The position numbers were made by a program, and so were the translations under genes. 51,872 bases of DNA from Betaproteobacteria bacterium (GTDB lineage Bacteria > Pseudomonadota > Gammaproteobacteria > Burkholderiales > Rhodocyclaceae). Each line of letters begins with the position of its first letter. The first letter of the stretch is position 1. This document shows positions 9,276 through 18,420 of the stretch, piece after piece. Below the pieces are notes generated by a model, which was not told the DNA's origin, did no database searches, and saw nothing but the letters and a program-made list of their open reading frames with translations. The DNA lies in the NCBI GenBank assembly GCA_016234745.1, contig JACRAR010000019.1, positions 1-51,872 on the forward strand. The letters are read 5' to 3'.

Positions 9276-12043
9276 GCGCTCCCCTCCTTGGACCGTTTAT
9301 CTTCCATCGCCTGTGTTGGCAACGTGAAGGAAAACTTCGCCCCGGCACGGCCCTCTTCCGGCGCGCTCTCCACCCACAATCGTCCACCGAAATTCTCGAT
9401 GATCTGGCGGCTGATCGCCAGGCCAAGGCCGGTGCCCTGCGGCTTGGTCGTCAATACATCGCTGCTCCGGCCGCCCTGGCGAAATTTTTCGAATATGATG
9501 ACCTGATCCTCGCGGCGAATGCCGGGGCCGTTGTCAGCAACATCGACACGCAGCATTGAACCTTCACGCCATAAGCGCACATCGACGCTGCCGGATCCCA
9601 GAGCGCAAAACTTCACCGCATTCGACAACAAGTTGATCATAACCTGCATCAGCCGATCGCGATCCGCGATAATCGGCGGCACCGCGTCCGGCAAGTTGAC
9701 ATCCAGGGCGACCGAGCGCTCCTTGAAGAGCTGGCTGGTGGTGTCAACCGAATGTTGAATGACTTCGCGCAAATCGACCTCAGCGGTATGCCACACGGCG
9801 CCCCCCGACTCGATCTTGGCCAGGTCGAGCACCTGATTGATCAGCCGCGTCAGCCGCTCCGCTTCCGCGACGATGATGCCGAGGAAGCGCTTGCGCTCGA
9901 CCAGGTCGGTTCTCGGGTCATCGCGCAGCATTTCGGAAAATGCCCGGATCGAAGTCAGCGGCGTGCGCAGTTCGTGGGTGATGGTGGACATGAAATCATC
10001 CTTGAGCCGATCGAGTTCCTTGAGCCGCTCATTGGCGGCGCGCAGGTTGCGCGTTGCGGCCGAGAGTTCCTGCGACTGCCGTTCCAGCTGCCGGCTATAG
10101 GCGCGGACTTGGGAGGCCTCATCGAGGATGTTCATGACTTCGTCCAGGCCCAGCGCCTCCTCCTTCACCACCGAGGCCACCATCACGCGCGCCGAGGCGC
10201 TGCCAATGGCGCCCGCCAGCAGGCTCTCGGCATACACGACCAGATCGGCATCGGCCTTCAATTCCTCAAGCGAAGCCACGCCGCGGCGCTGCGCATACTG
10301 ATCCAAGGCCGCGCGGGCACGCTTCGGGCCAAGGAAACGGCCGATCAACGGCAACAGTTCCTCCAACTGGGCGCTGCCGCGCCAAAAGCGGGCGCCCGGC
10401 GCCTGCTGAGCGCGCAGCGCATCGACGAAGAGCGTTGCCTGTCCTGCTTCACGCGCATTCTGCTGGCGCAATAACGATACGCCCAGATAAGCACCGATAT
10501 TGGCAAACATGCTCCAGAACAGGCAATGGGTGATCTCGTCGAGGCCGCTCAGGCCGAACAATTGCTGCGGCCGGAGCAGCTCGATGCCGAACAGGCCATG
10601 CTGGATGAAGTCGACAGGCAGCCATCCCGATTTGGCAAAAGAGGGGATCAGCAGGGTATAGCCCCACACCAGGAAACCGGCGGCCAGTCCTGCCAATGCG
10701 CCCGGGCGGGTTCCGCCTTTCCAGTAGAGGGCGCCAACAATCACCGGGGCAAATTGCGCCACCGCGGAAAACGAGATCAGACCGATACCGACCAGAGCGT
10801 ATGCCTCGCCGGCTACCCGGAAATATAGATAGCCGAGCAGCAGAATGATCACGATCGCCCAGCGGCGAATATTCAACAACTGCCAGGAAAGATCGGTACG
10901 GCGGGACAAGCCGAGCCACTCCCAACGCAGCATGGTCGGCATGATCAGATCGTTGCAGATCATGGTCGACAAGGCGATGGTCTCGACAATCACCATGCCG
11001 GTTGCCGCCGACAGTCCGCCAATGAAAACCAGCAGCACCAGCCACTGCTGTTGAAAAGCGATCGGCAGGGTCAGCACAAAAGTGTCGGCATCCACTTCGC
11101 CGCTGTCGAAATACAGCGATCCGCCCAACGCGATCGGCAACACGAACAGGTTGATCAGCAACAGGTAGAGCGGGAACAGCCAGACGGCACGGCGCAGGTG
11201 GTTCTCGTTGACATTCTCCACCACGGCGATCTGGAACTGGCGCGGCAACAGCATGATCGCCATCATCGACAGAAAAGTCAGCGAAGCCCAGCTGCCGTAA
11301 TTGCCGCTGAAACTCATCAGGGCTTGCAGCTTCGGCACCGCGTAGGCACGCGAAAAGATATCGTCGAAACCTTCATAGAGACTGAACGTGACGAACAATC
11401 CAACTGCGATGAAAGCCACCAGCTTAACCACCGATTCGAAAGCGATGGCCGCCACCATGCCCTCGTGGCGCTCGGTGGCGTCCAGATGCCGGGTGCCGAA
11501 CAGGATGGTGAACGCGGCCATGATCAGCGCCACATAGAGCGTACTGTCCTGCAGCAGCGGCAAGGCATCGGCGCGCGCCGGCATGACGATGTCAGGGTAG
11601 TGCAGCACGATGAACAGGCTGTTTGATACCGCTTTCAATTGCAGGGCGATATAGGGAACCACGCCGACCACGGCGATGATGGTTACCAGGCCACCGAGCA
11701 GCTGACTCTTGCCGTAACGTGCGGCGACAAAGTCGGCGATGGAAGTCAGTCGATTGGCCTTGGCGATGCGAATCATTTTCAGCATCACGAACCACCAGAG
11801 CGACAACATCAAGGTCGGGCCGAGATAGATTGGAAGAAATCCGATACCGGTCGCTGCTGCGCGTCCAACGCTGCCGTAGTAGGTCCACGTCGTGCAATAG
11901 ACGGCCAGCGACAAGGCATAGATGGTCGGGCTGGCAATGATGGACCGGCCTGCGTCGGCGCGTCGGTCGCCATACCAGGCAATGGCAAACAACACGCCGA
12001 GGTAAGCAAAAGACGCGACGACAATGAACCAGCCCTGGAGCAT
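9272..12043 (-). CDS. Sodium:solute symporter-histidine kinase hybrid (CbrA/CrbS type)
   Basis: A 923-residue membrane sensor. The first 520 residues are a 13-TM SSS permease (YALSLAVYCTTWTYYGSVGRA and GISFLPIYLGP-like segments near the start). A linker and coiled coil lead to a HisKA domain with H690 in THELRTPL and an HATPase domain with NLLSNAVKF, DNGPGI and GTGLGLAIS. CbrA and CrbS relatives couple substrate passage to control of carbon or acetate utilisation genes. The start at 12043 was chosen because its ATG overlaps the TAA of the upstream small gene (TAATG). Its output is presumably the receiver at 8895. Confidence 0.92.
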   Translation of the reverse strand: MLQGWFIVVASFAYLGVLFAIAWYGDRRADAGRSIIASPTIYALSLAVYCTTWTYYGSVGRAAATGIGFLPIYLGPTLMLSLWWFVMLKMIRIAKANRLTSIADFVAARYGKSQLLGGLVTIIAVVGVVPYIALQLKAVSNSLFIVLHYPDIVMPARADALPLLQDSTLYVALIMAAFTILFGTRHLDATERHEGMVAAIAFESVVKLVAFIAVGLFVTFSLYEGFDDIFSRAYAVPKLQALMSFSGNYGSWASLTFLSMMAIMLLPRQFQIAVVENVNENHLRRAVWLFPLYLLLINLFVLPIALGGSLYFDSGEVDADTFVLTLPIAFQQQWLVLLVFIGGLSAATGMVIVETIALSTMICNDLIMPTMLRWEWLGLSRRTDLSWQLLNIRRWAIVIILLLGYLYFRVAGEAYALVGIGLISFSAVAQFAPVIVGALYWKGGTRPGALAGLAAGFLVWGYTLLIPSFAKSGWLPVDFIQHGLFGIELLRPQQLFGLSGLDEITHCLFWSMFANIGAYLGVSLLRQQNAREAGQATLFVDALRAQQAPGARFWRGSAQLEELLPLIGRFLGPKRARAALDQYAQRRGVASLEELKADADLVVYAESLLAGAIGSASARVMVASVVKEEALGLDEVMNILDEASQVRAYSRQLERQSQELSAATRNLRAANERLKELDRLKDDFMSTITHELRTPLTSIRAFSEMLRDDPRTDLVERKRFLGIIVAEAERLTRLINQVLDLAKIESGGAVWHTAEVDLREVIQHSVDTTSQLFKERSVALDVNLPDAVPPIIADRDRLMQVMINLLSNAVKFCALGSGSVDVRLWREGSMLRVDVADNGPGIRREDQVIIFEKFRQGGRSSDVLTTKPQGTGLGLAISRQIIENFGGRLWVESAPEEGRAGAKFSFTLPTQAMEDKRSKEGSA

Positions 12044-12243
12044 TAGTCGCTCCGCCGCTCGACAACCCATGCCATAAGCGCAATCAATCCCGCCCAGGCA
12101 AGGAAAACGTAGGCATACAGCAGCGGTATGCCAAACAAATTGGCATTGCGGTTAAAAAGAAACAACAGCGGGTAGTCGAAAAGAACCCAACCGAGCAGGA
12201 AGATTGCGGTCAAACGCTGGCCAGTCAGACTAGATGGGGTCAT
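12043..12243 (-). CDS. Small two-TM membrane protein paired with the symporter-kinase
   Basis: A 66-residue protein with hydrophobic helices at about 11-30 and 38-60 and a polar ERRSD tail. It is the first gene of the operon, with AAGGAA before the ATG, and its stop overlaps the start of the symporter-kinase. Small partner proteins (DUF3311, DUF4212 and DUF485 types) commonly precede SSS transporters, and this one resembles DUF3311 in size and topology. The family assignment is tentative. Confidence 0.75.
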   Translation of the reverse strand: MTPSSLTGQRLTAIFLLGWVLFDYPLLFLFNRNANLFGIPLLYAYVFLAWAGLIALMAWVVERRSD

Positions 12244-12352
12244 GACGTTTCCTTTCGCTGAATTGATTATAGCCCTCGCCCAACCATGGTTGATTGAAAA
12301 TCACTGCCAGATATTTCGCTCAGGCTCATTGACGGGTCATGCGGCGCTGACC

Positions 12353-12383
12353 AAAAAAAAGGCCCTTCCCGGTTGGAAGGGCC
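12353..12383 (-). terminator. Rho-independent terminator of the actP operon
   Basis: On the minus strand GGCCCTTCC/GGAAGGGCC form a 9-bp G-C-rich stem with a 5-base loop, followed by eight T (12360-12353). It lies 23 bases past the actP stop. Confidence 0.93.
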
Positions 12384-12405
12384 TTTCTCGTTGCAGCAGC
12401 TTATT

Positions 12406-14367
12406 TTAGTGAGCGACAGCCTTGGCAGAGAGGATGCCAGTGTTCTGCCGCACGTACAACTCGTCCCACATGTCTTCAGCGCGCTTGTCGCGATACAGCA
12501 GCGAGCCGATGATGACGGCGAGGAAGCCCAGCGGAATCGAATACAGGCCTGGATTGCGCAGTTCAAACCAGGGCTTCTCCAGTCCCATGATGCTGGTCGT
12601 GTCGCTGCCAAAACTGGCGATCTTGTCGGCAGCGCCTTTCTTGGCCTTTTCGGCCTTGGCGATTTCCGTCTTGATCTTCTCCAGCACAGCGGGATCAACC
12701 GCAGGTGCGGGTGCAGCAGGAACAGCCGCCGGGGCCGCCGCCGCTGGCGCGGTTGCAGAGGCCAGATCGGCATTCAGCTTGGTGAGCTTGTCGTCGGAGG
12801 CCTTGATGATCTTTTCCTGGGCAGCCTTGACTGCGATCGGATAGGTCAGGTTCGGCGAAACCATCACCAGGCCGATGGCGGTGAAAGTGCCGACGATCAT
12901 GCCAAGCACGATGCCGCCGGTATTGCAGCGCTTCCAGAACAGCGTCATCAGGACGCACGGGAAGTTGGCCGAGGACGCCACGGCAAAAGCCAGCGCCACC
13001 AAGTGGGCCACGTTCTGGCCTTTGGCCGAGATACCGATAACGATGGCCATGGCGCCCACCAGGATGGTGGCAATGCGCGCCGCCTTGACCTGCTCTTCCT
13101 GCGTCACGTGCTCTTCGCGGATGACGCCAACGTAGAGGTCGTGGGCCATGGCGGAAGCAGCAGCCAGCACCAATCCAGCCACAACGGCGACGATGGTGGC
13201 AAACGCCACCGCGGCAACGAAGGCCATCATGAAATTGCCCATCAGGCTGTCCGGTCCGCCGCCGAGTGCCTGGGCGAGGAGCGGATTGGCCATGTTGCCG
13301 CCGGCGTCGATGGCGGCGATGTTGGCCGGACCGACCTTCATTGCCGAACCCATGCCGAGGAACAAGGTCAGCACATAGAAGCCGCCGATGATTGCCATCG
13401 CCCAGTTCACCGACTTGCGCGCGGCCTGTGCCGTCGGCACCGTGAAGAAGCGCATCAGGATGTGCGGCATGCCGGCAGTTCCGAACACCAGTGCCATGCC
13501 CAGCGAGATCTGGTCGATCGGCACTTTTAGGAACAGGCCGGGCTCAAGGAAGATCTGGCCGAGTTCCACGGGCGAAAGATTCTTGGCTTTGTCGCCAAGC
13601 AAGGTGGCGACGCGTTGCTGCACCTTGGGGTCATTCACGACATTGTTGAGGAAGTCGCCGAGGAAGCCGTACTGGCTCCAGACCAGAACCACCATCACGA
13701 TCGACGCACAAACCAGCAGCACCGCCTTGATGATCTGTACCCAGGTGGTCGCGACCATGCCGCCGAACAGCACATACATCAGCATGATGACGCCGACGCA
13801 AACCACCGAGATTTCATAATCGATACCGATCAAGGTCTTGATCAGGACACCGGCGCCGACCATTTGTGCGGTCAGGTAGAAGGTCGACACGGTAATCGTC
13901 GATAGGGCGCCGACGATGCGCACTTTCTTCGGGTCGTTGCGGTAGGCGAGGATGTCGGACAGCGTGTATTTGCCGATGTTGCGGCAGGGCTCGGCGATCA
14001 CCAGCAGCACCGTGATATAGGCCACCAGCCAGCCCACCGAATACATGAATCCGTCATAGCCATAGAGCGAGATCAAACCCGCGATGCCGAGGAAGGATGC
14101 CGCCGACAGATAATCGCCGGCGATCGCCCAACCGTTTTGCAGGCCGGACACGCCACCGCCGGCTGCATAAAAGTCCGCCGTCGTCTTGACGCGCTTGGCC
14201 GCCAGATAGGTGACATACATCGTCACGCAGATGATCGTGCCGAACACCAGGAAGGTCAGCCATTTCCACTTGTCGGCCACGGCGCCCTGGGCGAACGCCG
14301 GCATCGAAACCAGCGGCATGAGGCAGGCGATGACCGCCAGCCAGATTTTATTTCTCAATGTCATCAT
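12406..14367 (-). CDS. actP: Cation/acetate symporter ActP
   Basis: A 653-residue inner-membrane SSS transporter with a likely signal peptide (first 27 residues, ending MPAFAQG) and about 13 TM helices. FYAAGGGVSGLQNGWAIAGDY and SAASFLGIAGLISLYGYDG are the ActP signature. It imports acetate and related short carboxylates with a cation. Between the last helices lies an Ala/Pro then Lys/Ala-rich soluble insert (about 540-600) that E. coli ActP lacks. The ATG at 14367 lies 1 base after the DUF485 stop; a second in-frame ATG follows immediately. Confidence 0.93.
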   Translation of the reverse strand: MMTLRNKIWLAVIACLMPLVSMPAFAQGAVADKWKWLTFLVFGTIICVTMYVTYLAAKRVKTTADFYAAGGGVSGLQNGWAIAGDYLSAASFLGIAGLISLYGYDGFMYSVGWLVAYITVLLVIAEPCRNIGKYTLSDILAYRNDPKKVRIVGALSTITVSTFYLTAQMVGAGVLIKTLIGIDYEISVVCVGVIMLMYVLFGGMVATTWVQIIKAVLLVCASIVMVVLVWSQYGFLGDFLNNVVNDPKVQQRVATLLGDKAKNLSPVELGQIFLEPGLFLKVPIDQISLGMALVFGTAGMPHILMRFFTVPTAQAARKSVNWAMAIIGGFYVLTLFLGMGSAMKVGPANIAAIDAGGNMANPLLAQALGGGPDSLMGNFMMAFVAAVAFATIVAVVAGLVLAAASAMAHDLYVGVIREEHVTQEEQVKAARIATILVGAMAIVIGISAKGQNVAHLVALAFAVASSANFPCVLMTLFWKRCNTGGIVLGMIVGTFTAIGLVMVSPNLTYPIAVKAAQEKIIKASDDKLTKLNADLASATAPAAAAPAAVPAAPAPAVDPAVLEKIKTEIAKAEKAKKGAADKIASFGSDTTSIMGLEKPWFELRNPGLYSIPLGFLAVIIGSLLYRDKRAEDMWDELYVRQNTGILSAKAVAH

Positions 14368-14368
14368 G

Positions 14369-14689
14369 TCATTTCGCTCCTATCTTTTCGGCGTCACGCA
14401 CCAGCTCTGCCGCCATCGCGTCGAAATCCTTGGCCTTGGCGGTGTAGTAAAAGGCGATGCCCCACGCCACCACGAATTGCGACAAGGCGAACAGAATGCC
14501 CACATTCACCACGCCATACACCTTGATCTTGTAGATGTCGGTGAAATACGCCGCGCCAATGGGCAACAGAAAGTAATAGAACAGCGAGAAAACCATCAGC
14601 CCTGTAAGAAACGCCAGTTTCTTGGCATGCAGGCGCTGAAACCGTGGGTCGTTGTCTATCGCAACCCAGTTGATCGAAGCTTGTGCCAT
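14369..14689 (-). CDS. DUF485 membrane protein, ActP partner
   Basis: A 106-residue protein with two TM helices (about 24-46 and 58-84) and the DUF485 pattern DPRFQRLHAKKLAFLTGLMVFSL. DUF485 genes (yjcH type) almost always precede actP and are thought to assist the transporter. The ATG at 14689 has GGAGGAG 5 bases upstream; the frame could extend to 14743 but lacks a ribosome site there. It is separated from actP by one base. Confidence 0.92.
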   Translation of the reverse strand: MAQASINWVAIDNDPRFQRLHAKKLAFLTGLMVFSLFYYFLLPIGAAYFTDIYKIKVYGVVNVGILFALSQFVVAWGIAFYYTAKAKDFDAMAAELVRDAEKIGAK

Positions 14690-14801
14690 TGTCTCCTCCA
14701 AATATGGAAAGGCTGGGAAACGGCTCCCCAGCTTGGGGCTCAATTTACCAGTCGGGACTGACGCCGTTCTTACTCGAAGCTTTCTTCAGACTTACAAAAC
14801 G

Positions 14802-15110
14802 TCAGAAGACGCAGTTCAATTCGTTGGCGACGCAAATGATGCGCTTTACATAGGCCAGAAAAATCCACAGCCAGAACAGCAGGAAAAATGCGACGAGCGG
14901 GATATGCTTGTCGAGCACCAGTTTCGGCGTGATGAACCGTACTGCCCGGATCACCGGTCGCGTGACCACCTGAAAAATCTGGTACACCGGATTGGTTGCA
15001 CGTCGGCTGCCGGCGAGAAAGGCGAGCAGGCCCTGCCCCAGCAGGGTGAGCAAGGCCACCTCGGTCAGGGCACGCAGGATGCTAAGAATAAGGAGTTCCG
15101 GATTCGTCAT
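14802..15110 (-). CDS. yggT: YggT-family membrane protein (fragment-length, one repeat)
   Basis: A 102-residue protein with two hydrophobic segments (about 10-32 and 70-92) joined by RRATNPVYQIFQVVTRPVIRAVR, the YggT family motif of N-P-(VI)-(YH)-x-I...T-x-P. Homologues in other bacteria may have one or two repeats; this one has a single repeat. YggT proteins are implicated in osmotic or envelope functions, but the mechanism is unknown. Divergent from the TPR gene at 15152. Confidence 0.85.
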   Translation of the reverse strand: MTNPELLILSILRALTEVALLTLLGQGLLAFLAGSRRATNPVYQIFQVVTRPVIRAVRFITPKLVLDKHIPLVAFFLLFWLWIFLAYVKRIICVANELNCVF

Positions 15111-15151
15111 GGTATTGTTTGCACCTCAGACTCGACTGCAGGATTGAATTG

Positions 15152-15742
15152 ATGAATTTCGAACACTGGCGCTATTATGCTCGCGGCTGGCTGCTGCACT
15201 TCCTCGGCAAGACGACGCAGGCTTATGAAGCCTATCTTGTCGCGTTTCGCCTCGACCGGCAGGATGCCCAGTCCGCCCGCCATCTTGCCGCCATTGCCGC
15301 ACAGCGACAAAATTATCCGCTGGCCGAGCAATGGTTCCTCGAAGTCTTGCGCATCGCGCCGGAAGATGCCGATTGCCACTACAACCTTGGCTTCGTGCGC
15401 GAGCAAAAAAAATCGCCGCAACAAGCGATCGAGTCTTTCAAGGAAGCCGTACGCCTCAAGCCGACGCTCGACCGCGCCTGGTTCGGCATGGGCCTCGCCT
15501 ACGCAGCGCTGGGCGAACACGCGGAGGCCGCCAAGGTACTGAGTGAAGCCGCGCGCCTGCAGCCCATGAATGGACATGCCTGGTATCAACTCGGCATGGC
15601 CTATCATCATGGCGGACAACCGGACAAGGTCGAGCAGGTTGTCGATAAGCTGCTCGAATTCGATCCCAAGATCACCCGCCAATTGATCAAGGACAGCGGT
15701 CGTGAGGATCTGGCTTCCCGGTTACCCGAAATGCCCTGGTAG
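15152..15742 (+). CDS. Tetratricopeptide-repeat protein
   Basis: A 196-residue helical protein with about four TPR units, clearest in ADCHYNLGFVREQKKSPQQAI, DRAWFGMGLAYAALGEHAEAA and HAWYQLGMAYHHGGQPDKV. No signal peptide is obvious; the N-terminal YARGWLLHFLGKT stretch is part of the first repeat. TPR proteins are protein-protein scaffolds; the partner is unknown. The ATG at 15152 was chosen over an upstream frame extension because MNFEHWRYYARG begins the repeat region. Confidence 0.88.
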   Translation: MNFEHWRYYARGWLLHFLGKTTQAYEAYLVAFRLDRQDAQSARHLAAIAAQRQNYPLAEQWFLEVLRIAPEDADCHYNLGFVREQKKSPQQAIESFKEAVRLKPTLDRAWFGMGLAYAALGEHAEAAKVLSEAARLQPMNGHAWYQLGMAYHHGGQPDKVEQVVDKLLEFDPKITRQLIKDSGREDLASRLPEMPW

Positions 15743-15750
15743 GCTTCCAG

Positions 15751-15778
15751 AAAAAACACCCGCCTCGCGGCGGGTGTT
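15751..15778 (-). terminator. Rho-independent terminator of the SSS/DUF4212 operon
   Basis: AACACCCGCC (15755-15764) pairs with GGCGGGTGTT (15769-15778) around the tetraloop TCGC. On the minus strand the stem is followed by T (complement of the A-run at 15751-15756). It serves the gene ending at 15825 and may also stop the converging TPR transcript. Confidence 0.9.
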
Positions 15779-15824
15779 GAATGGGGCTGCAGGTCGTGGC
15801 CCGCAGCATCTCCTCCTCCAATTT

Positions 15825-17909
15825 TCAGGTGCCGACGGTGCTGATGTCGCCTTCCAGGCTGGGATAGCGAACGTGGTCGACCAATTCCTGGACTTCCTTG
15901 CTCGGCGGCGCGGAGATCAAGGAACCGACGATCACGCCGATGAAGCCGGCTGGGATGCCGAAGATTCCGGCCGAGATCGGGTTGATGTCCCACCATAGCG
16001 GCGCCTTGACGCCGAAGAACGGGTAAGTCATGTACATGTAGTACATGCAGATCCCGAGACCGGCCAGCATGCCAAGGATCGCCCCGAGCCGGTTGGCGCG
16101 CCGCCAGAACACGCCGCACACCAGCGCCGGGAAGAAGCCCGAAGCTGCCAGCGAAAAGGCCGCACCGACCAGGAACAGGATGTCTCCCGGCTTCATTGAG
16201 GTGACATAGGCGGCAATCACCGCCACCACCAGCAACAGTCCTTTGGAAACCGCCAGGCGGCGTGTGGTCGGAGCGTTCGGGTCGATCATCTTGTAATACA
16301 AGTCGTGCGACATCGCATTGGCAATGGTCAGCAGCAGCCCGTCGGCTGTGGACAGCGCGGCGGCCAGGCCGCCCGCCGCCACCAGACCGGAGATCACATA
16401 AGGCAGCTTGGCGATTTCCGGCGTGGCCAGTACGATCAGGTCGCCTCCGATGACGATCTCGGCCAATTGCACGATGCCATCGCCGTTGATGTCGGAAATG
16501 TTCATCAGGGTCTTGTCCACTGTCGCCCAGGCGCTCACCCAAGCCGGCAGTTCGGCGAACTTGCTGCCGACCAGGACGGTATACACGTCGAACTTCGCCA
16601 GCACCGCCAGGCACGGCGCGGTGAAGTAGAGCAGGAAAATGAAGAACAGCGACCAGAACACCGACTGGCGCGCATCCTTCACCGAAGGTGTGGTGTAGTA
16701 GCGCATCAGGATGTGCGGCAGCGCAGCGGTGCCGACCATCAGGCAGAGGATCAGGCAGAGGAAGTTCTTGCGGGCGATGTCGCTGGCTTTCTCGTCCTTG
16801 CCCTGGAATGGCGTGGCATGCGGCTTGATCGGCGCCGCCCGGGCACTGACGCCCTTGTCCTTGGTCCATTGCTCCTTGGCCTTGGCCGCATCCGCCGGGA
16901 AATCCTTGACTGCTTTTTCCGCCGCCGCAACTGCCTTGGCATCCTGCGGCTCGGCCGCTTTCAGTGCTGCCACCTTGTCTTCCAGCTTCTTCTTTTCCTC
17001 GGCCAGGAAGCCGGCGCCGCCCGTTTCCAGGCTCTTCAGCTTGGCATCGGCAGCGGCGGCACGGTCACGGAAAATCTGCCGCACCGATTCCTCGCGCGCG
17101 CCATCCGGCGTGGCCTTGTCATTGAGCACCTTCTCGCGCTCGGTGACTTTCTGCAGGGCATAACCGTAGGCGACTTGCGGCACCGGGCCGTAGCCGTGCA
17201 TCACCGAGAGCCATACCACCGGGATCATGTAGGCGACGATCAGGATGATGTACTGCGCCACCTGGGTCCAGGTCACCGCTTTCATGCCGCCGAGGAAAGA
17301 GCACACCAGGATTCCCGCCAGGCCGACGAATACACCGATCTCGAATTCCAGGCCGGTGAAACGGCTGGTGATCAGGCCGACGCCGTAGATCTGCGCGATC
17401 ACGTAGGTGAAGGAACAGACGATGGCGGCGATCACGCCGATCAGGCGTGGAATATGGCCGCCGAAACGGGCGCCGAGAAAATCCGGAATGGTGAACTGGC
17501 CGAACTTGCGCAGGTAGGGCGCCAGGAACAGCGCCACCAGGCAGTAGCCGCCGGTCCAGCCGAGGACGAAGGCGAGGCCGTCATAGCCCGACAGGTAGAG
17601 CGTACCGGCCATGCCGATGAAACTGGCGGCAGACATCCAGTCGGCGCCGGTCGCCATGCCGTTGAAGAAAGCCGGGACGCGCCGCCCCGCGACGTAATAC
17701 TCGGACACCTCCGCGGTCTTCGACATGAAGCCGATCCCGGCATAGAGCAGAATGGTCGCCCCGAGGAACATGTAGCCGAGAATCTTGTTCGGCACGCCCA
17801 TTTGCTCGAGGATGCCGACGACAATGACGAAGGCGATGAAGCCGCCGGTATAAAAGCTGTAATACTTGGTCAGCTGTTTGGTAAAAGCAGCCGTGGATTG
17901 AGTGGCCAT
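15825..17909 (-). CDS. Sodium:solute symporter family permease with a large soluble insert
   Basis: A 694-residue SSS transporter with EVSEYYVAGRRVPAFFNGMA and GADWMSAASFIGMAG, the pattern of putative acetate/short-carboxylate symporters that travel with DUF4212 proteins. Residues about 252-380 form a highly charged Ala/Lys/Glu-rich segment, probably coiled coil, inserted between membrane helices. It is rich in Lys and Ala codons but shows normal GC, so it may have grown within the lineage. The start overlaps the DUF4212 stop (TAATG). Substrate not determinable from sequence. Confidence 0.9.
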   Translation of the reverse strand: MATQSTAAFTKQLTKYYSFYTGGFIAFVIVVGILEQMGVPNKILGYMFLGATILLYAGIGFMSKTAEVSEYYVAGRRVPAFFNGMATGADWMSAASFIGMAGTLYLSGYDGLAFVLGWTGGYCLVALFLAPYLRKFGQFTIPDFLGARFGGHIPRLIGVIAAIVCSFTYVIAQIYGVGLITSRFTGLEFEIGVFVGLAGILVCSFLGGMKAVTWTQVAQYIILIVAYMIPVVWLSVMHGYGPVPQVAYGYALQKVTEREKVLNDKATPDGAREESVRQIFRDRAAAADAKLKSLETGGAGFLAEEKKKLEDKVAALKAAEPQDAKAVAAAEKAVKDFPADAAKAKEQWTKDKGVSARAAPIKPHATPFQGKDEKASDIARKNFLCLILCLMVGTAALPHILMRYYTTPSVKDARQSVFWSLFFIFLLYFTAPCLAVLAKFDVYTVLVGSKFAELPAWVSAWATVDKTLMNISDINGDGIVQLAEIVIGGDLIVLATPEIAKLPYVISGLVAAGGLAAALSTADGLLLTIANAMSHDLYYKMIDPNAPTTRRLAVSKGLLLVVAVIAAYVTSMKPGDILFLVGAAFSLAASGFFPALVCGVFWRRANRLGAILGMLAGLGICMYYMYMTYPFFGVKAPLWWDINPISAGIFGIPAGFIGVIVGSLISAPPSKEVQELVDHVRYPSLEGDISTVGT

Positions 17910-18175
17910 TAGTCTTCCTCCCCTTCATGGACGCCGTATTCCTGGTCCAGGTTGTTCATGTAATGGGCGTAGTACCAGATAATCACCACATAGATGATCA
18001 ACGAGCCTTGCGCACTCATGTAAAACCCCAAGGGAAAACCGAGGATGGTAATGCTGTTGAGTTCACGGGCAAAATAGCCCATGACGAAGGTCACCACAAA
18101 CCATAAGGCCAGCAGCACGGAAGTGATGATCAGGTTACGGTTCCAGTATTCATGATGCTTTGCAGTTAACTGCAT
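17909..18175 (-). CDS. DUF4212 small symporter subunit
   Basis: An 88-residue protein with two TM helices (about 14-36 and 48-70) and the motif YWNRNLIITSVLLALWF plus LGFPLGFYMSAQGSLIIYVVIIWYYA, typical of DUF4212 (sodium/substrate symporter small subunit). AGGAGGAGGG lies just before the ATG. It is translationally coupled to the large subunit by TAATG. Confidence 0.95.
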   Translation of the reverse strand: MQLTAKHHEYWNRNLIITSVLLALWFVVTFVMGYFARELNSITILGFPLGFYMSAQGSLIIYVVIIWYYAHYMNNLDQEYGVHEGEED

Positions 18176-18420
18176 GACATTGCCCTCCTCCTAGAATATT
18201 TTCTGTCACCCGCACGACATGACGGACATCTGATGTCTAGTTGCACCCTGGCCACGGTCTGCGCCGCATATCCCCAGGAACTACGTGGCCAAGCCACACT
18301 CCACGCAGGTTATGACTTTTTGCTCCGCCAAGCTGACATGATCCTTACAGCAGAACAAACTTAACTTACTTGCAGGATGGAATTGACGTTTCCCTGGTGC
18401 CCGCATTTGTTTCTGGGGTG

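Noticed and set aside
16305..17912. 535-codon open frame antisense to the SSS symporter
   Set aside because: Charged, low-complexity product with no membrane or domain features, overlapping a clear transporter gene.
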